Position numbers and translations under genes: made by a program | The notes under the pieces: model-generated | The model's database searches: none | What the model was told of the DNA's origin: nothing | Seen by the model: the letters and a program-made list of their open reading frames with translations, nothing else | NCBI RefSeq assembly: GCF_028453695.1 | Contig: NC_135781.1 | Span: 30,379,640 to 30,443,639 of the forward strand | Source: Augochlora pura | Lineage: Eukaryota; Arthropoda; Insecta; Hymenoptera; Halictidae | Reading direction: 5' to 3' | Length of the DNA: 64,000 nucleotides | Shown: piece after piece, positions 23,989 to 36,617 of the stretch | How positions within the stretch are numbered: the first letter of the stretch is position 1 | Layout of the letters: every line of letters starts with the position of its first letter

Positions 23989-24574
23989 ACTTTACAAGCG
24001 CACTACCGCTTCGATTGATGGCAAAATAATAACGCGAAAAAAATAGCACGATAAAAACTTCTTTTTGGTACAATGCAAGAAATATTCTTCATCGAACGAT
24101 ACACCCTAACCTCTGCTATCTACCTTCCGCAGTCTAACCAATCTTCCTTACAATATCATTTTCCGTAAACAATACCAAGCAGCTAAATTTCTGCTTGACA
24201 CAAGTCACGGTATCCGTATCTGAAATGATCGTATTGTCTCTTCTTTGAATCCTGAACGTGCATTGCGAACGAGGTCGCGCATTTTCCGGCAAGGTAAATG
24301 AGAAAGAGAGAGAGAGCGACGTCGAGGTTCGGTAACGAGTGAAGCGATTAGATTACGTGGCCGGGATATTTCTTAATTGGTGAAAAGGTCGCAGTAAATA
24401 TCGCCCAGGGCAAATTGGGGGACGAGCAGAGCGGGCCCCGGGAACCACAGAGCCTTCGTCGCTCCACTGTCGACCAAAGTTATCGGGTAAGGATAAAATT
24501 AATTAGCTTAATTAGCGTCTTTGGGCGCGCCGTAATTCTCCTTCATTAACGGAGTGAACTATAATGCCCGGGCG
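23989..24574. other. Non-coding sequence, no gene seen
   Basis: Mixed composition with a short (GA) run at 24303-24316 and a dense group of TTAATTAG/TTAATTAGC words at 24498-24521. No exon signal was recognised. Confidence 0.45.
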
Positions 24575-24880
24575 CTGTATGTATACATGCATAATTATTG
24601 TATACGTATGCACGCGTATATACATATGTATCTATGCAGGCATAAATATATATGCATGCATTCAAAAATATATATATGTATACACATACTTATATATCTA
24701 TTATCTATACATATTGTATCTGCATATTTATTATGTATATATGTATATGTATATCTGTTATGTATACATATTGTATTGAATATCTGTTACGTGCGTATGT
24801 GTCTGTATATCTATTATGTATACATGTATGGATCTGTATATCTATTGTGTGTATAAGTATATCCATAGATATACGTTATA
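24575..24880. repeat. Degenerate TA/TG-rich tandem array
   Basis: About 300 bases of alternating purine-pyrimidine sequence rich in TATGTATACAT and TGTATATCTATTATG words. The right part resolves into diverged units of about 27-31 bases. Tyr/Ile/Cys-rich frames of up to about 100 codons run through it and are repeat artefacts. Confidence 0.8.
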
Positions 24881-25768
24881 TCCAGGAATTACATCCCGGG
24901 CCGTTTCGCAGCCGGGCTGCTACTGGAGGCCAGAAATACGAGACATTTTTCCTCTGGAATAATTTTTACAAAGACCAGACCATACCGTACCCAGCCCAGC
25001 GCCATACCAGCCTGCATCCCCCTCGGTGCACGGTGCCGCGCGCGCGCTATCTACCTCTCCGCGTAGCTTCTGCGGTCTGTGCCGGTGCACGCGCGCTTCT
25101 CATCAGCACGAAATACGAGACCTCAAAAACCGTGGCATCGGCTCCGCGCCGGGGCTGAAAAATCCACGGAAAAATCGCGGGGGATATTCAAATTTCGACG
25201 TTGCCCTCGCCGCGTATCATCCCTCGCGCTATCTCTGCCTGCCTGCCCCCAACCCCCACGCCCTCGATCTATCTCTATCCATCTATCTCTATGTCCCACT
25301 CTTCGCGGCGTTTCATCTGGCGCCGCGCACCACCCGCCCCGCCGAATCTCTTCCCCCTCCCATGTGAAAATTTACGTTAACGTTCCCGGAAGATCAGTTC
25401 GCCACGCGACCGCGATCATTATCCGGATCCCACGCGCGCGAATGGCCGTCGAATTTGTTGCGGGCCAGCCTCACCCTCCCGCGTCGCGTCCCCCCTCCCC
25501 CGTGTCCCAGATAATCCTCCCTTCTCTCCGAATCGCCTGTTCCTACGCCGATCTCGCCGTCGGAGATCGGTCGCGAAAGGGAAAACTTTCCGGCATGATT
25601 TATGAAGGGCGGAATCGGGGATACCGCGGCGATTCATGGCGGGTGCTGTTCGACGTCGTTGCCCATTCGTGACGTTCGGGTTGACTGAAACGCGTAAAGT
25701 GTTGTAGAAAGCGTGTAGGCGGTATTGATTGACGACTTGTTACGAGCTTTTTGAGGGTTCTGTCGTAT
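24881..25768. other. GC-rich non-coding sequence
   Basis: High GC and many CpG. A 197-codon plus-strand frame (25079-25672) spans most of it, but another frame overlaps it, it is proline- and arginine-rich as composition predicts, and no domain is visible. Regulatory content is possible but not shown. Confidence 0.45.
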
Positions 25769-26425
25769 GTTAGATGTCTATTTTAAATTATATATTTTAT
25801 ATATTTTTTTGTTATATATTTTATATATTTTAAATTATAATAGTAATTTTACGTAATTGAACACGCGAGTGTTGGTAGCATGGTGCTAATTGAGGAATGA
25901 GGGAAATTTGTTTCTATTTGGTATGGTAGATTATTGTAGTTCTATTATAGTTCAAATCTTATTGCAATTTTAATTTGATATCTAGACTTGTCGCAAATAG
26001 CAGAAAGACGTCTTTAAAATAGTCTTCAGTTGTCCATTTTTATTTACAAGCTTGAGGGCAATCAGGAAGAATTTACTATATTATAGCTGGTTCAATTCTG
26101 AAAAAGCTATCTTTATAGAAAATAAATTGCTTGCTTTTGGCAACGAACAATTTGTATAAAAATCGTAGAGACAGGATTCACATCGTCATTTTTTATATTC
26201 TGAGGGCATTGTCTATATGAAAGTTGTAATTAAAGGTACGAGATATTGAAAACGTAAAATACCTCGAAGATATATTTCAAGTGTCTTAAAGACGTCTTCT
26301 TTCAGGCATTAAAGCGATGTCTCGTTCGGGACGTCTTTAACATCCGAAATTAGATGTCCTTTTAGCGTCTGAAATAAGACCTAAAATGGACGTAAAATGG
26401 TCACATATAAGACGACCAGTGCTTA
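25769..26425. repeat. AT-rich block with repeated GACGTCTTTAA words
   Basis: AAAGACGTCTTTAA-type words occur near 25994, 26287 and 26329, with related AGATGTC words at 25769 and 26351 and GCGTCTGAAATAAGAC near 26358. AAAGACGTCTTT is its own reverse complement. The pattern suggests an old repeat or decayed element, but I found no clear termini, and the ends given are only the outer repeated words. Confidence 0.35.
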
Positions 26426-27687
26426 TTGGAATGATTCTATCCAGTACTCGATGTGAAATTAAAATTACATTTAGATTATAAAAAAGTTGCAATCGTATCT
26501 GATCTTTACTGTAATAAATTCACATTGAACGCTATTTTAAAACGAATTGCGTCACAATTCCATAAACAGCGTCATATTGCAAGAACTTTGCAAATATTTA
26601 CCCAAAAATAATAATTTTCGACAAGACAGCCGAGGTCACCGGTAACAAAGCATCGCACGCATAATCGTCGACACGCTGTCCGTCGCTCGCAGAAATTCGC
26701 CGCGAAAAAGGTCCGGCGGACAGTTCCAGCTAATAATTTCGATGAAATTTTCGCGCAGTCTCGTCGAGCGCGCTCGAAAAAAAAGAGAGCCCTCGGAATT
26801 TCTGTGCCGTGGCAGCGGGCTGGACATCGATTTATATCGACCGCTCGAAAAATCACGCGGCCCGACACCGGCGATGATCGCGGCATAAAAATCGCGCCGC
26901 CTCGCGACCGAACGATGGACAGATGAAAAATCGAGCAAGGAAAGACAAAACGATATCGCGAACGGCAACGAGTCGTGGGCGTGACGGGAAAAGGGCTGCG
27001 CGGGCCGGGGGGGAGAGCGGCGACGGAAAAATGTTTGACGAATGTCGACGAGGGTTGCATAGCCGAATTACGGGGCCGTGCGCGGTGCAATCCGCGGCCC
27101 GAGTGGATTTTTCTCACGTACGGCCGCCGCCGCGGTCGCGCGTACGCGTGTTGTCTCGATTTCGAAAGATTTATACGCGCTGCCTGGAAATGCCCGACGC
27201 CGAGGAACAGCCGGCCGATTTTCCGGCGCGAACACGGCCCCCGATCCCGCTAATATTATTTTCGCTCCGCGAACTATAATAAAATCGTCTCGAGCCCCGC
27301 GGGAAATACGGAGGCGCGTACTTTCGCACCGTAAACAACTGGGCGAGAGCAAACTTTACGGATCCAACGCACGGCCGATACTTCGATGTTTACGGCGCGG
27401 GTAATGCCCGTTTCATCAACACTGTGCTCGCTTTGATTTTGATGCGCTCATACTCGACGTCTTCTACACGCTCGTAAGAGTGTTGTGTCGGCTGGTAGCG
27501 AGCGATATAAATCGAGTGCAGTACACTCTTCAGGTAGTTCGTATTCTTCATCATCGTATTCCAAGTTCGTAGACATAACCGGGTCAAAGTGATTGTCCAA
27601 ACTTTGTGCTACAGCTTCATCGAATCTTTAATAAGAGATCGCAGTTTTAAAAAACGCGAAGGAATAGAGTTTGCGTCTATATTAGGT
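26426..27687. other. Non-coding sequence, no gene seen
   Basis: AT-rich to 26600, then GC-rich to about 27400. A 181-codon minus-strand frame (26572-27117) is overlapped by another minus-strand frame and by plus-strand frames, and none shows a recognisable domain. Confidence 0.5.
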
Positions 27688-27952
27688 TCAACCCTTAGCT
27701 GACGACGACTTTTTTTACCGAGTGAGGTAGCAGGACGAGGCGATTTTCTCAGATGTGTCAAGTGTCTCGTATAAAAATTATTTTAACTTGTATATAATGC
27801 AAATATAATTTATATACGATTATATACAATTATATAATTTATATACAAATTATCTTCACATAAACACTGACTGTCATCTCTCACTCGCTACTCGTTCTGC
27901 TAAGCAAAACGCCGTGGCAGCTAAGAGTTGCCTCTCGTCCGCAAAGGGTTAA
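27688..27952. mobile_element. TTAA-type element, family D
   Basis: About 265 bases. The left end TCAACCCTTAGCTGACGA pairs with the right end, whose complement reads TTAACCCTTTGCGGACGA; the left TTAA has apparently changed to TCAA. The interior is AT-rich with no coding capacity and does not resemble family A, so I treat it as a separate family sharing only the terminal CCCTT form. Confidence 0.6.
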
Positions 27953-30599
27953 TACAAGCGCATATAAATCTAATAAATAATAATTTGCCTAAATAATATT
28001 GAAATAGATTGCGCCAAGTTCGAGACGAACTATAAAAATCGACGAGACGCTGCAGCTAATGCGGAGAGAAAAAAGAAGACATCGACGAACAGAGGACCAA
28101 AAGGGTTGGCCGTAAACCGTCGCGTCGGTTTTAATTATCCTCGGCGCGGCGCGGCAGCGGTCGATCCAAAAACTTGGCCCGATTTCTGGAAAAAGGAGCG
28201 CGGCAAGGTATACCCGCGAAATTGCCACTCTGTTAAGCGACAAAGAGCCGTTTAAGGGAAACAAGAATTCCCGGTTTCAAAGCGGGATCTCGCTCAACGG
28301 GGAGGAGCGCCGTCGGGCGAAAAGACTGTCGCAGTGTCGCGTCGGGCGGGGCGGTGGGGTTCGGCGAAAATAAAGAAAAGTATGAAGTGGATAATATGCA
28401 TATGCATAGCGAGGAAGGAGGAAAATAAGGAAATGGTAGAGAAACAAGGGCCGGGCTGACAGGCGGTGGAGAAACGACGAGGAACCGGTGAAAAATGTTC
28501 CGCGAGCGGCGTGTCGGGGGCAGGGGGGGGGGGGTGGGCAGCGTATTTGAATTATGAGATTTAAATGTGCCGCAGACGTGGTTAGCATGGAGGAAGGTGT
28601 AGCTTGTCGCCGAGCGGGAACCGCGAATCCGCCCCGTCCGCGGCGGCTCTCAATTTCGCAACGTTTTCTGGGCCCGTGGAATACGCGCGCGAGCCACCGC
28701 CCTGACAGAAAAAGCGATCAAAAACGAAGAATGCCACCGCCAAAGAATAACGACTGGGAAAAGGGCGGCGGGTTTCGGCGAGTCGAATGACCGTCGTAAA
28801 TCCTCGACAGTTATTAACGCGTTAAGTAACGAATATCAACTCGACAAATTCCCGTAACATCAAAGTCGGCTAATTAACGTCGGCGCAGCGTGATGTAACA
28901 CACGCGCCACCTAATTTGTAAATTGTCAACCTGCTTTACAGTAAATGTTAATAGTAATAACGCGTGATGCGCGCGCTTGGATTTTTCATAATATCGTTGG
29001 CAAATGTGTTGCTCGAGTAACAAATCTCCTTATCATTTCTTCTCTGTCACGCTTTCTGCAGTGTGTTAAACAAGTTGCAAACAAACTCGAAATGTAATTG
29101 AAAGATTCTGGGACGTTCCTTTTATTAGAACTCGCTTTTTGAAGGTAAATATAATATTTTCAATATTTAATTAATAATATTTTTGTTAAGTTTGTTAGTT
29201 TGTTGCCGCGCTTATCTCGTTATATTTTTTAACAGTGACGCAGAGTCAATAAAGCCGTAATTAGAAAGTAAAAATTTATCACGCAGTCCGAATTAACTTA
29301 GATTTCCTATTGTTCTTATCACGAAACTTGCTTCAACCAATTTTGCAGAATTTCTAACATAAGATCGCGGGCATTCTGACCGCGGCAAATTGAAACATTA
29401 GCTAAGAAGGTCGCTGTCTTTAGGTTCCTTTTTAGAATCTCGCAAATAATGAAGCAGTTTTCGAAGGAATTGCTGACTCGTGTCAAGTATACGTTGGCAA
29501 ATAAAATTTTAACCGCGAAGCTGGATGCACTAGCACAGTTCCAAGGCAAATGCGAGCATTTCAACAGCCCGAAAGAATTTGATAAAAACCAGATTGCAAC
29601 AAGAATCGCGTTCCGATGAATCGTCTCGTTCGACGAGCACGTTCGCGAAGAAGCGCGTGGTCCGGCGGTTTTCGGTGAAATTAAAGATTCGCTTTTCGGT
29701 CGGCGCAAAAATTCCGCGGAACGCCTGCGAATTGTTTGTCGGGAGCGTTCCGCAAATAATTTTCAGAATTTTCGCTCGACTTTTCCGGGAGAGGAACGTC
29801 TGCGGCGCCGCGGTTACCTCCGGAGTCGGTGAATACGCGTTGAAATACTTGTTTCCGGCTTTTCAAAAAATTTCATTAAACGAAAGGGTTCTTCAGGGGA
29901 AAACGAGGTCGTGCGTGCGAAACAGTGTACGTCGCCTTTATCATCCCGGCGGCCCGCGAAATTTATAATACAGACGTCCCAGGCCGAGGAACGACCACAA
30001 AGCATTTTTTCCGCGGAAATTTCTGTTCGGCTGTTTTCGCTATCGCCGGTCGCGGGCGCGGCGGTAGTAACGGCGCGCCGCGAACCCCGGATAATGCGAG
30101 AGGTGAAAATCAGCGTTCGATTGGCGGGAAATAAATGGCCGTTTGGAGCGCGACCAAATTACTATAATATTACCGGCCCTGCGCCGGTAGAATTCCGCGG
30201 AATTATACAGTTTGCACGATTGTTCGGATCACGGTATACGCTCGCTGCGCAACTCTTTATCGCATAATTAGGCGAAAAAGTGCCGACTGTGATGGCCAAA
30301 ACTACCCTTAGAGGTACTTCAACGACTCTCGTTCGATAGATAACCAAAAAAAACTCATCTAAGTAAAATTTCAACCCTGTAACTTGTCTGTGAGAATAGT
30401 TACAGTTTTTTCGTAAAATTTACATTTCCAATTTTGAAGATATCTTTTTAATATTTAAATCATATATTAAAGGCAAAATATATACAAAAATAGGTTTGCA
30501 GTATTCCTTACATTAGCGATACTCTAATTTTATATGTTCATCATTATGACTTTGTTTAAGAATTTTTCTATTACATTTCTAATACCAAAGAGCACGACG
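27953..30599. other. Non-coding sequence, no gene seen
   Basis: GC-rich at 28100-28800 and 29620-30300 with AT-rich sequence between and after. There is a run of 12 G at 28523-28534. Frames at 29319-29970 are open on both strands. TTAATTAA-type words are frequent at 28810-28880. Nothing recognisable as a gene. Confidence 0.5.
28523..28534. repeat. Poly-G run
   Basis: Twelve consecutive G flanked by further G-rich groups, a possible G-quadruplex site on the plus strand. Confidence 0.75.
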
Positions 30600-30787
30600 T
30601 TAATGCAAAGAGGGCGGATCTAATGCAAAACGAGTCCAGACTACTGTGCAAGTGGGCGGGGTTAATAAAAAGAGGCGGAGCCAAGTACAAAAGAGCGAGT
30701 CTAATATACAAGAGAACAAGCTTCTGTAAAAATAGGCGAGGATAATACAAAGAGGCGTGGCCAATGTAAAAGAGGGCGGAGCCACCC
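30600..30787. repeat. Degenerate 20-base minisatellite with GC-box-like core
   Basis: About eight diverged units of the form TAATACAAAGAGGCGGAGCC, with spacing from 16 to about 42 bases. The best-preserved units are near 30661, 30740 and 30765. The GGCGGAGCC core resembles a GC box, and (A)GAGG(C)G words recur. It lies inside an AT-rich valley, so its GC-rich cores contrast with the surroundings. Confidence 0.75.
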
Positions 30788-33420
30788 CAAATGGGAGAAA
30801 AACTAATTTATTAATATTATATTTTGTATCTTTTCAACAAACATACAATGTGCCTACTCGACCAAGATGGCTCTTTGTCGCTGTCATAACCTGATATTCG
30901 ACGCGTAGAATCGCTTTGGAACGGCTCTTTTTTTTCGGCAAGTGTAATTGGAGCGGGCGAAACACAGGAATATTTAATTCCTTCGGCCCGATTTTGTTCG
31001 AACGACGCGCCCGCGATATCACTTATTCAGCATTTTCATTACGGCCGCGCAAAATTCTGCCCCGTATTGTCATTTCCGCCCGCCCGGGTATTAATTCGGT
31101 CCGGAATTTCCAATCTGTTCATTATGAAAAACATTTGCGCCGGCGACGCGAAACGACGGCGTGGCGACGGAAAAGCGGCGCGGACGTTCCTACGCACCCC
31201 CGATGAAAATGCGAAACCTGTTTGTTTTTGTTGTGTGCGCGATCCCAAGGTCTGTTTATTCGCGTACGGCGCGGTGGTCGCAATAAAATTTTCGCAAACT
31301 AAAATCGATCCCGTAGCCGGTGTCCAACGGTGTTGTTTCGCGAAGCGTTTATTGGAAACTTTTGCTTTCGAATACCCTAGAGCAACAGAACGAACTTTGT
31401 AACATCAACGTGTTTCACCGGGAGTACCTTCGCCCGAAAATTGCCATAAAATCCCAATTCACGGCTGGACGGCTGCAATACGCTTGTTTTCCACGGGAAC
31501 GTTGCGCGGTGCCCGCGCCTCGCGAATAAATTCTGCGCCGTTCACGCGCGCGCCTCCACCGGGCGCAACCGAATACAAATTAAGGGAACTGGATGTTCGG
31601 GACATTGAATTTCCTTTGCTCATTTCCGGTCGCGAGCTCCCACGCGTAAATATTCTTGTTAATGATAAGAGGTTCGAGCAAGTACGAGTTATTTTATCGA
31701 TTTAGTCGAATCGACTGCGTTGACGCTTTCTGTGCCGTGTTGACTCTTGGTTGACGTTTCATCGAGGCAATTTCGCGTTTTGACTAACGATTGTTAAATT
31801 ATACTTAATTATTGCTTATTGTGTATATAACAGTTAAACGGAGTTATTTCATTGTTCTATACGTAATTGTTTGTAATATCTCAATCTGTTGATGGAAGTA
31901 TATATATATATATATATATACATATATGTATATCCTTCACTTTCATTTTATTATCTGCCTGTGAATGCTTGTACTATGCAAATACATATTTTTTTAAGAA
32001 ATGCGTATATTAATAGGAATTCGACAGATACGTATAAAATACATAGATACATATAATTTTCTAATATATAATTTTTTAATCATGTAGAAATCTACCTCAT
32101 TAAGTCACTTACGGAAGTTGATCACCTGTCCCCAAATGACTTGTCAATTTTTCTTGCGATCACGCGTCTTTACACGATCGTAAAATTAATTTCTTAAAAA
32201 TACGTATACAAGGTATCAATTGCTTATGTATCATACACGGTTAGCTACATGAAGAAGCAAAAGATGCTATTGCAAAACAGTCGAGAGGCACCATAAAGAT
32301 TTGTCCCAACAGTAGAGAACTTCGAAAGAATCGTGCCGCGCGTCGCGTGCCCCGAATGCGTTAAAAATGCATCGAGTCCGGAGACCGGACTGGCTTCGGG
32401 AAGCGCTAAACGCGTCGTTTTCACGAAATGTGAAAATTTGATCGGGTATCCGTGCGATCGTAAAGTACACGCGAGGACCGTACCCAGAACCGCGAGATCG
32501 TCGATGGCGCAGGACGGCGGCGAGTGTGTGGAGGGTGAAGCAGGCAAAATTGCGTCGATTCCGGGCGACGCAACAATTTACCGAAAACCAGGGAGCTCCG
32601 ATAACGTGTTCGAGCAGGACGCGGCTACGAGTCTCGAACACGAACAGAATACGAAAAAGATTTGCGGCGGTGTTCCCGGCCACGTCGCGCGCGCGAAGAC
32701 GCCCGGCCCCTCTCCTTTCCGTTCGCTGGTTGGTCGGTCGGTCTGGCGCGAAATTTATACGCAACCCGAGTAGAAAACCGCTATCTTTTAATTTATGCGC
32801 CGTCCTGGGAATTTAATATTCTCGGGGCGTCCGGGGCGCGTGCCGCAGCCGCCGTCGCCGTCGCGCGGCCCAGCGACGCGTCGCTTCTCGCGTCGTTTCT
32901 GCTCGAACGCGGCAAGAAAGAGGAGCCCTCCCGGCCGAGATATATCGGCCGGTGGAAGACGCGGCCGGGTAGCGGAGCGGTAAAGTGCCCGGGCGTGGAT
33001 AAGTCGAAGACGCGGTCCCGGGGGCCCTGTTGCGACGGGGACTTCCCCGCTTGCATAGCGAGGAGGATCAACGGAGCGAATTAGCCGCGCCCTCCTGGCT
33101 CTCTCCAGGGCCGCGCCCTCTCGCAACGGCGATAGGCGATCTCGTCAACCATAAAGACTCCCGGCATCCTTTGACGCACACCGGTCCGACCGTGTCGCGG
33201 GGCGTTGATGAAATTCCAGGATTCTTCTCGATCGCGAAAAGAACGCGACACGGTCGCTAATTGCAACCGGCTCGCGTCGAGTGCCCGCCGTCCCCGATCC
33301 GTGTGAAATTGAAATTACCGGCGGACGATCGGTTAATCGATTGCGCCCCGTACGGATGCCTGCAGTCACCGATCTGCTTTTAACGAACAAACGCTGCGCG
33401 ATATTCGAAACCGACTCCGT
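30788..33420. other. Non-coding sequence, no gene seen
   Basis: GC-rich at 30890-31740 and 32330-33400, with an AT-rich valley at 31740-32260 that holds a (TA)n run. Frames at 32267-33126 are open on both strands in several phases and none is recognisable. Confidence 0.5.
31899..31933. repeat. (TA)n microsatellite
   Basis: Twenty-two bases of pure TA followed by CATATATGTATAT. Confidence 0.85.
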
Positions 33421-34398
33421 TCGTTTTACATATTCTACTTAACCGATTATTTTAGCGGCGACTTGGAAAGAGCGATTCTTTTCAGATTTTCTTGGAGAAT
33501 ATTGTTTCAAAAGTATGTCTGTCAAGATTTAAATTTCAATTCTTAAAATATACAAAGTTATAGGATGTTTAACGACCAGACTGAGGATTTTCATGCAAAT
33601 AAGAATTGTCTAACTTAATTGTAAAGAACATAGATGGAAATATTTTCTCTTTCTGCTTAATAATTTTAGAATAATTCTTTCACAGTTTTGGATTTCTAGT
33701 CATTTTTGTCCGAAATACATAAAATCGCGGTCTCCAAGGAAAAATCTATTATAATTAAATATCCTGAATCCTTAGACCTTCTCCTTTCGTTCACTGTATC
33801 TTTTACGACAAAATTAAACCAATTAAAAATCTTACACGGTTCTCCACTACGAATAAATAACGCAATCACGTTGCCACGTACCAAATTAGCCACCGCCGCA
33901 ACTTTCAACTTTTCACAACCGAAAAAATCTACAAAAATGCTCGTCGTACGCGTAAATAAGCCGTGTAAATTGGACCGCAAATGCAGTTGCAGCGGCGTCG
34001 CAAAGAAATCTGCGACGCCGGCTAAAAAGAAGCGGCGCCATGGAGCAACCCCGTCGAAATAACGACGCAACCGGATTTTCGTGAAGCGTCGAAGCCGAAT
34101 ACCGTCAAAACGGTCGATGTTGCCGAAAAACGCGATACTCTGCGGGGCAGAAAATGCCGCGCGGAAATTATCGACACGGCCGGCCCGCGAACCATAATGT
34201 ACCAGCTAATTAGGAAGCTCGCTATCTTGCGAGCGCAGCTGAGCGCGTTGCTGAAATGTTGCGTTGTTCCGCGGCTCTCTGCGAGCGGGATCAAATACAC
34301 GCTTGGATTACGCCGGATTATATTCGTACATCGGTACATCGCGTGTAGTAATTCGCTGGAAATAATGCCGGCGGGAGACGCGAGGAGAAAGGGAGGGG

Positions 34399-34426
<28 letters not shown>
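34399..34426. repeat. (GA)n microsatellite
   Basis: About 28 bases of pure GA following a G-rich purine stretch. Confidence 0.9.
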
Positions 34427-34429
<3 letters not shown>

Positions 34430-36531
34430 AACGGGGGGACTGCATACGCGTGTAAAGCCGCCCGGTCGCGATGTAAATAACGCCGCACGCGAGGCAAGAT
34501 AAAATAAGGCACGCGTCGGCTCGCCAGATTTCCCGTTAAACGATCGCTCGCCTTGCGGGTCGTTCGATTACCAGTTAATTTAACGACAGTCGAACAACGA
34601 GGCGGGTTCGCCTAATTAAGTTCGGCCGGAGAAAGGACCTCGAGAATGGCTGGGACCTCGAGCGGAGTTTACGACTGCTAGACAGATCGACGACTTCGTC
34701 TTCGTTTATCCAAATTTCAATTTCGACGGTGTAATTAAAGCGGTAAATAAAAATCTATTTTTATATTAAAAAAATTGCGCGAGCGATTGCAATACGGAAT
34801 GATTCGAAATAATTGGTATTCTTGTTTCAGAAACGTCGAGATGATTGAACCGTTGCAACCGAGTCCGGGCAACGGTTCGCAATAAATAGACAGCGTAATC
34901 AAAATTGTTCATTTCGATTACAATAAACAGAAGTCGAATAAAAATGTATTCCCCCGGTTGATAAAAGCGGCTCGAAAATCATACAACGGTATCATCGATA
35001 TCCTCGATTGTTCCCATTGATCCATGCTTCGTGGGCTCATTGTTCCCGTAAATGCATAAAATCCGCTGTCTAGCGATAAGATTTGTGGTATAAATGCAGG
35101 CTTTGTAAATGACGATTAATATAATATGGCGCGTGCAAGTATAGACAGGAAATCGATAACAGGAACGGACGTCTATATATTTCAAGCAATACTAGCAATT
35201 GAATAAAATATTTGACGCGCCGATTACTTTCCATGGGATTGAAAGCGAATCTAGCGCGTTCGAACGGCGACAGTGTATCGCGTTAGCGTCGGAGATCGGG
35301 GCAATGGCGGACATCGACGCGGTTCTACGAGGTTTAAAGAAAGATTTCGTCGGCCGTAACCAGGCGGCATTCCTTTGACGTTCCCGCGGTGTTTCTCGCA
35401 GGATGTAATTGCCGCGGAATGAACAAATTCCGCGGAACGAAGACAAACGGGGTGACGATCGCCCTACGACGCCTCGTTCAATCCAATCTCGCGGAACGGC
35501 GTGTCGTCGTTACGACGCGATTGAGAAATTAAGACTTGTTGTATAGCTGGCGCGGCTACGACGAGAACTACGCGAAATAAAATGAAATGGGAAATAACAT
35601 GTAATCTGGGCAATTATGGAATCATGGTTGGGCAGATGCCATGGAGCTTGGTATAGTCCACCGCAAAGAATAACTCCATTCTTAGACGCTTCGCGACCTT
35701 CTGAAATTTGCAATTGCGGTGTCCATGCTGCTGGAAGAATTTCGATTTAAAGAAAGGGTGATACAGTATAATACGTTCGATGAGAAATAAGATATAATTT
35801 ATGTAATTTATAGAAATAGAATATAGGGAATAATTAATAGTTTCACAGCGTGTGATACATAGTTTTAGAATATTCGAACAAATACAGTGACACTTTGCAT
35901 TACTTGCATTGTTACGTCGCGCCATTAAGCTTGCAAGTACATGGTCCTGTATATTTTTAAAATTTACATTATATTTACTTATAAATGGTGGTTTTATAAC
36001 TCTTTATTTCATAGTAATTTCCTTATCCTCATTTTCCTACATCAATCACCTCAAAAATTAAATTCTTCGCGCCACAAAAGAAATACAGAAAATTATTCAT
36101 TACTTTAGAATAAAATTTATTCTTGTTCTTAATTTCTTCCTTCGAACGATATCCTCCGCAATAATCAGGCTCTTTTGAAAGATCTACAATTCGACGACGT
36201 ACAAAATTGCTCAAACATAACTCACGCAATCGCGAAGCTTCGGACGGAATATAAAAATGTAAAAAGCGTCTACTCTTAGTCTAAGCTTTGGCTCATCAAG
36301 AAAGAATCGTTCTAAGGCCATTCGATCAACAGCCGCGCAAGAACGGCCACTCGAGGCGGCTGTTAGGATACTTCTAGGCGCGGGGACCCAGCCGCGGGTG
36401 AATTCGAACGCGGCCTCAATTATGAGGTCCGATAAGCCGGAACGGGCGCGCGGCTTATCGTAATCGTTGTTCTTCCTCAATTTTCGCGAGACCTGTGATT
36501 ACTCGCGCGACCGGGAATCATTGCCGCTCGA

Positions 36532-36617
36532 GGGCGAGAGGAGGAAGAGGAGAGACGAAAGAAGAAGAAGAAGAAGAAGAAAGACGTAGGAAGAAGAAGA
36601 AGAAGAAGAAGAGAAGA
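36532..36617. repeat. (GAA)n purine tract
   Basis: About 85 bases almost entirely purine on the plus strand, including two (GAA)n blocks at 36560-36582 and 36589-36612. Long homopurine GAA can form triplex DNA. Confidence 0.9.

Noticed and set aside
24554..24856. Tyr/Ile/Cys-rich frames of about 100-170 codons
   Set aside because: They are produced by the TA/TG-rich tandem repeat and continue without change into unrelated GC-rich sequence.
27723..27734. TGAGGTAGCAGG resembles the start of let-7
   Set aside because: It differs from mature let-7 after the seed, no hairpin partner arm is visible, and it lies inside a mobile element.
33696..34070. Both strands open for about 120 codons, one with a basic Lys/Arg tail
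   Set aside because: Both frames start at TTG, not ATG, neither resembles a known protein, and no splice context was found.
34505..34515. TAAGGCACGCG matches the first 11 bases of miR-124
   Set aside because: The match ends there and no complementary arm forming the usual precursor is present nearby.
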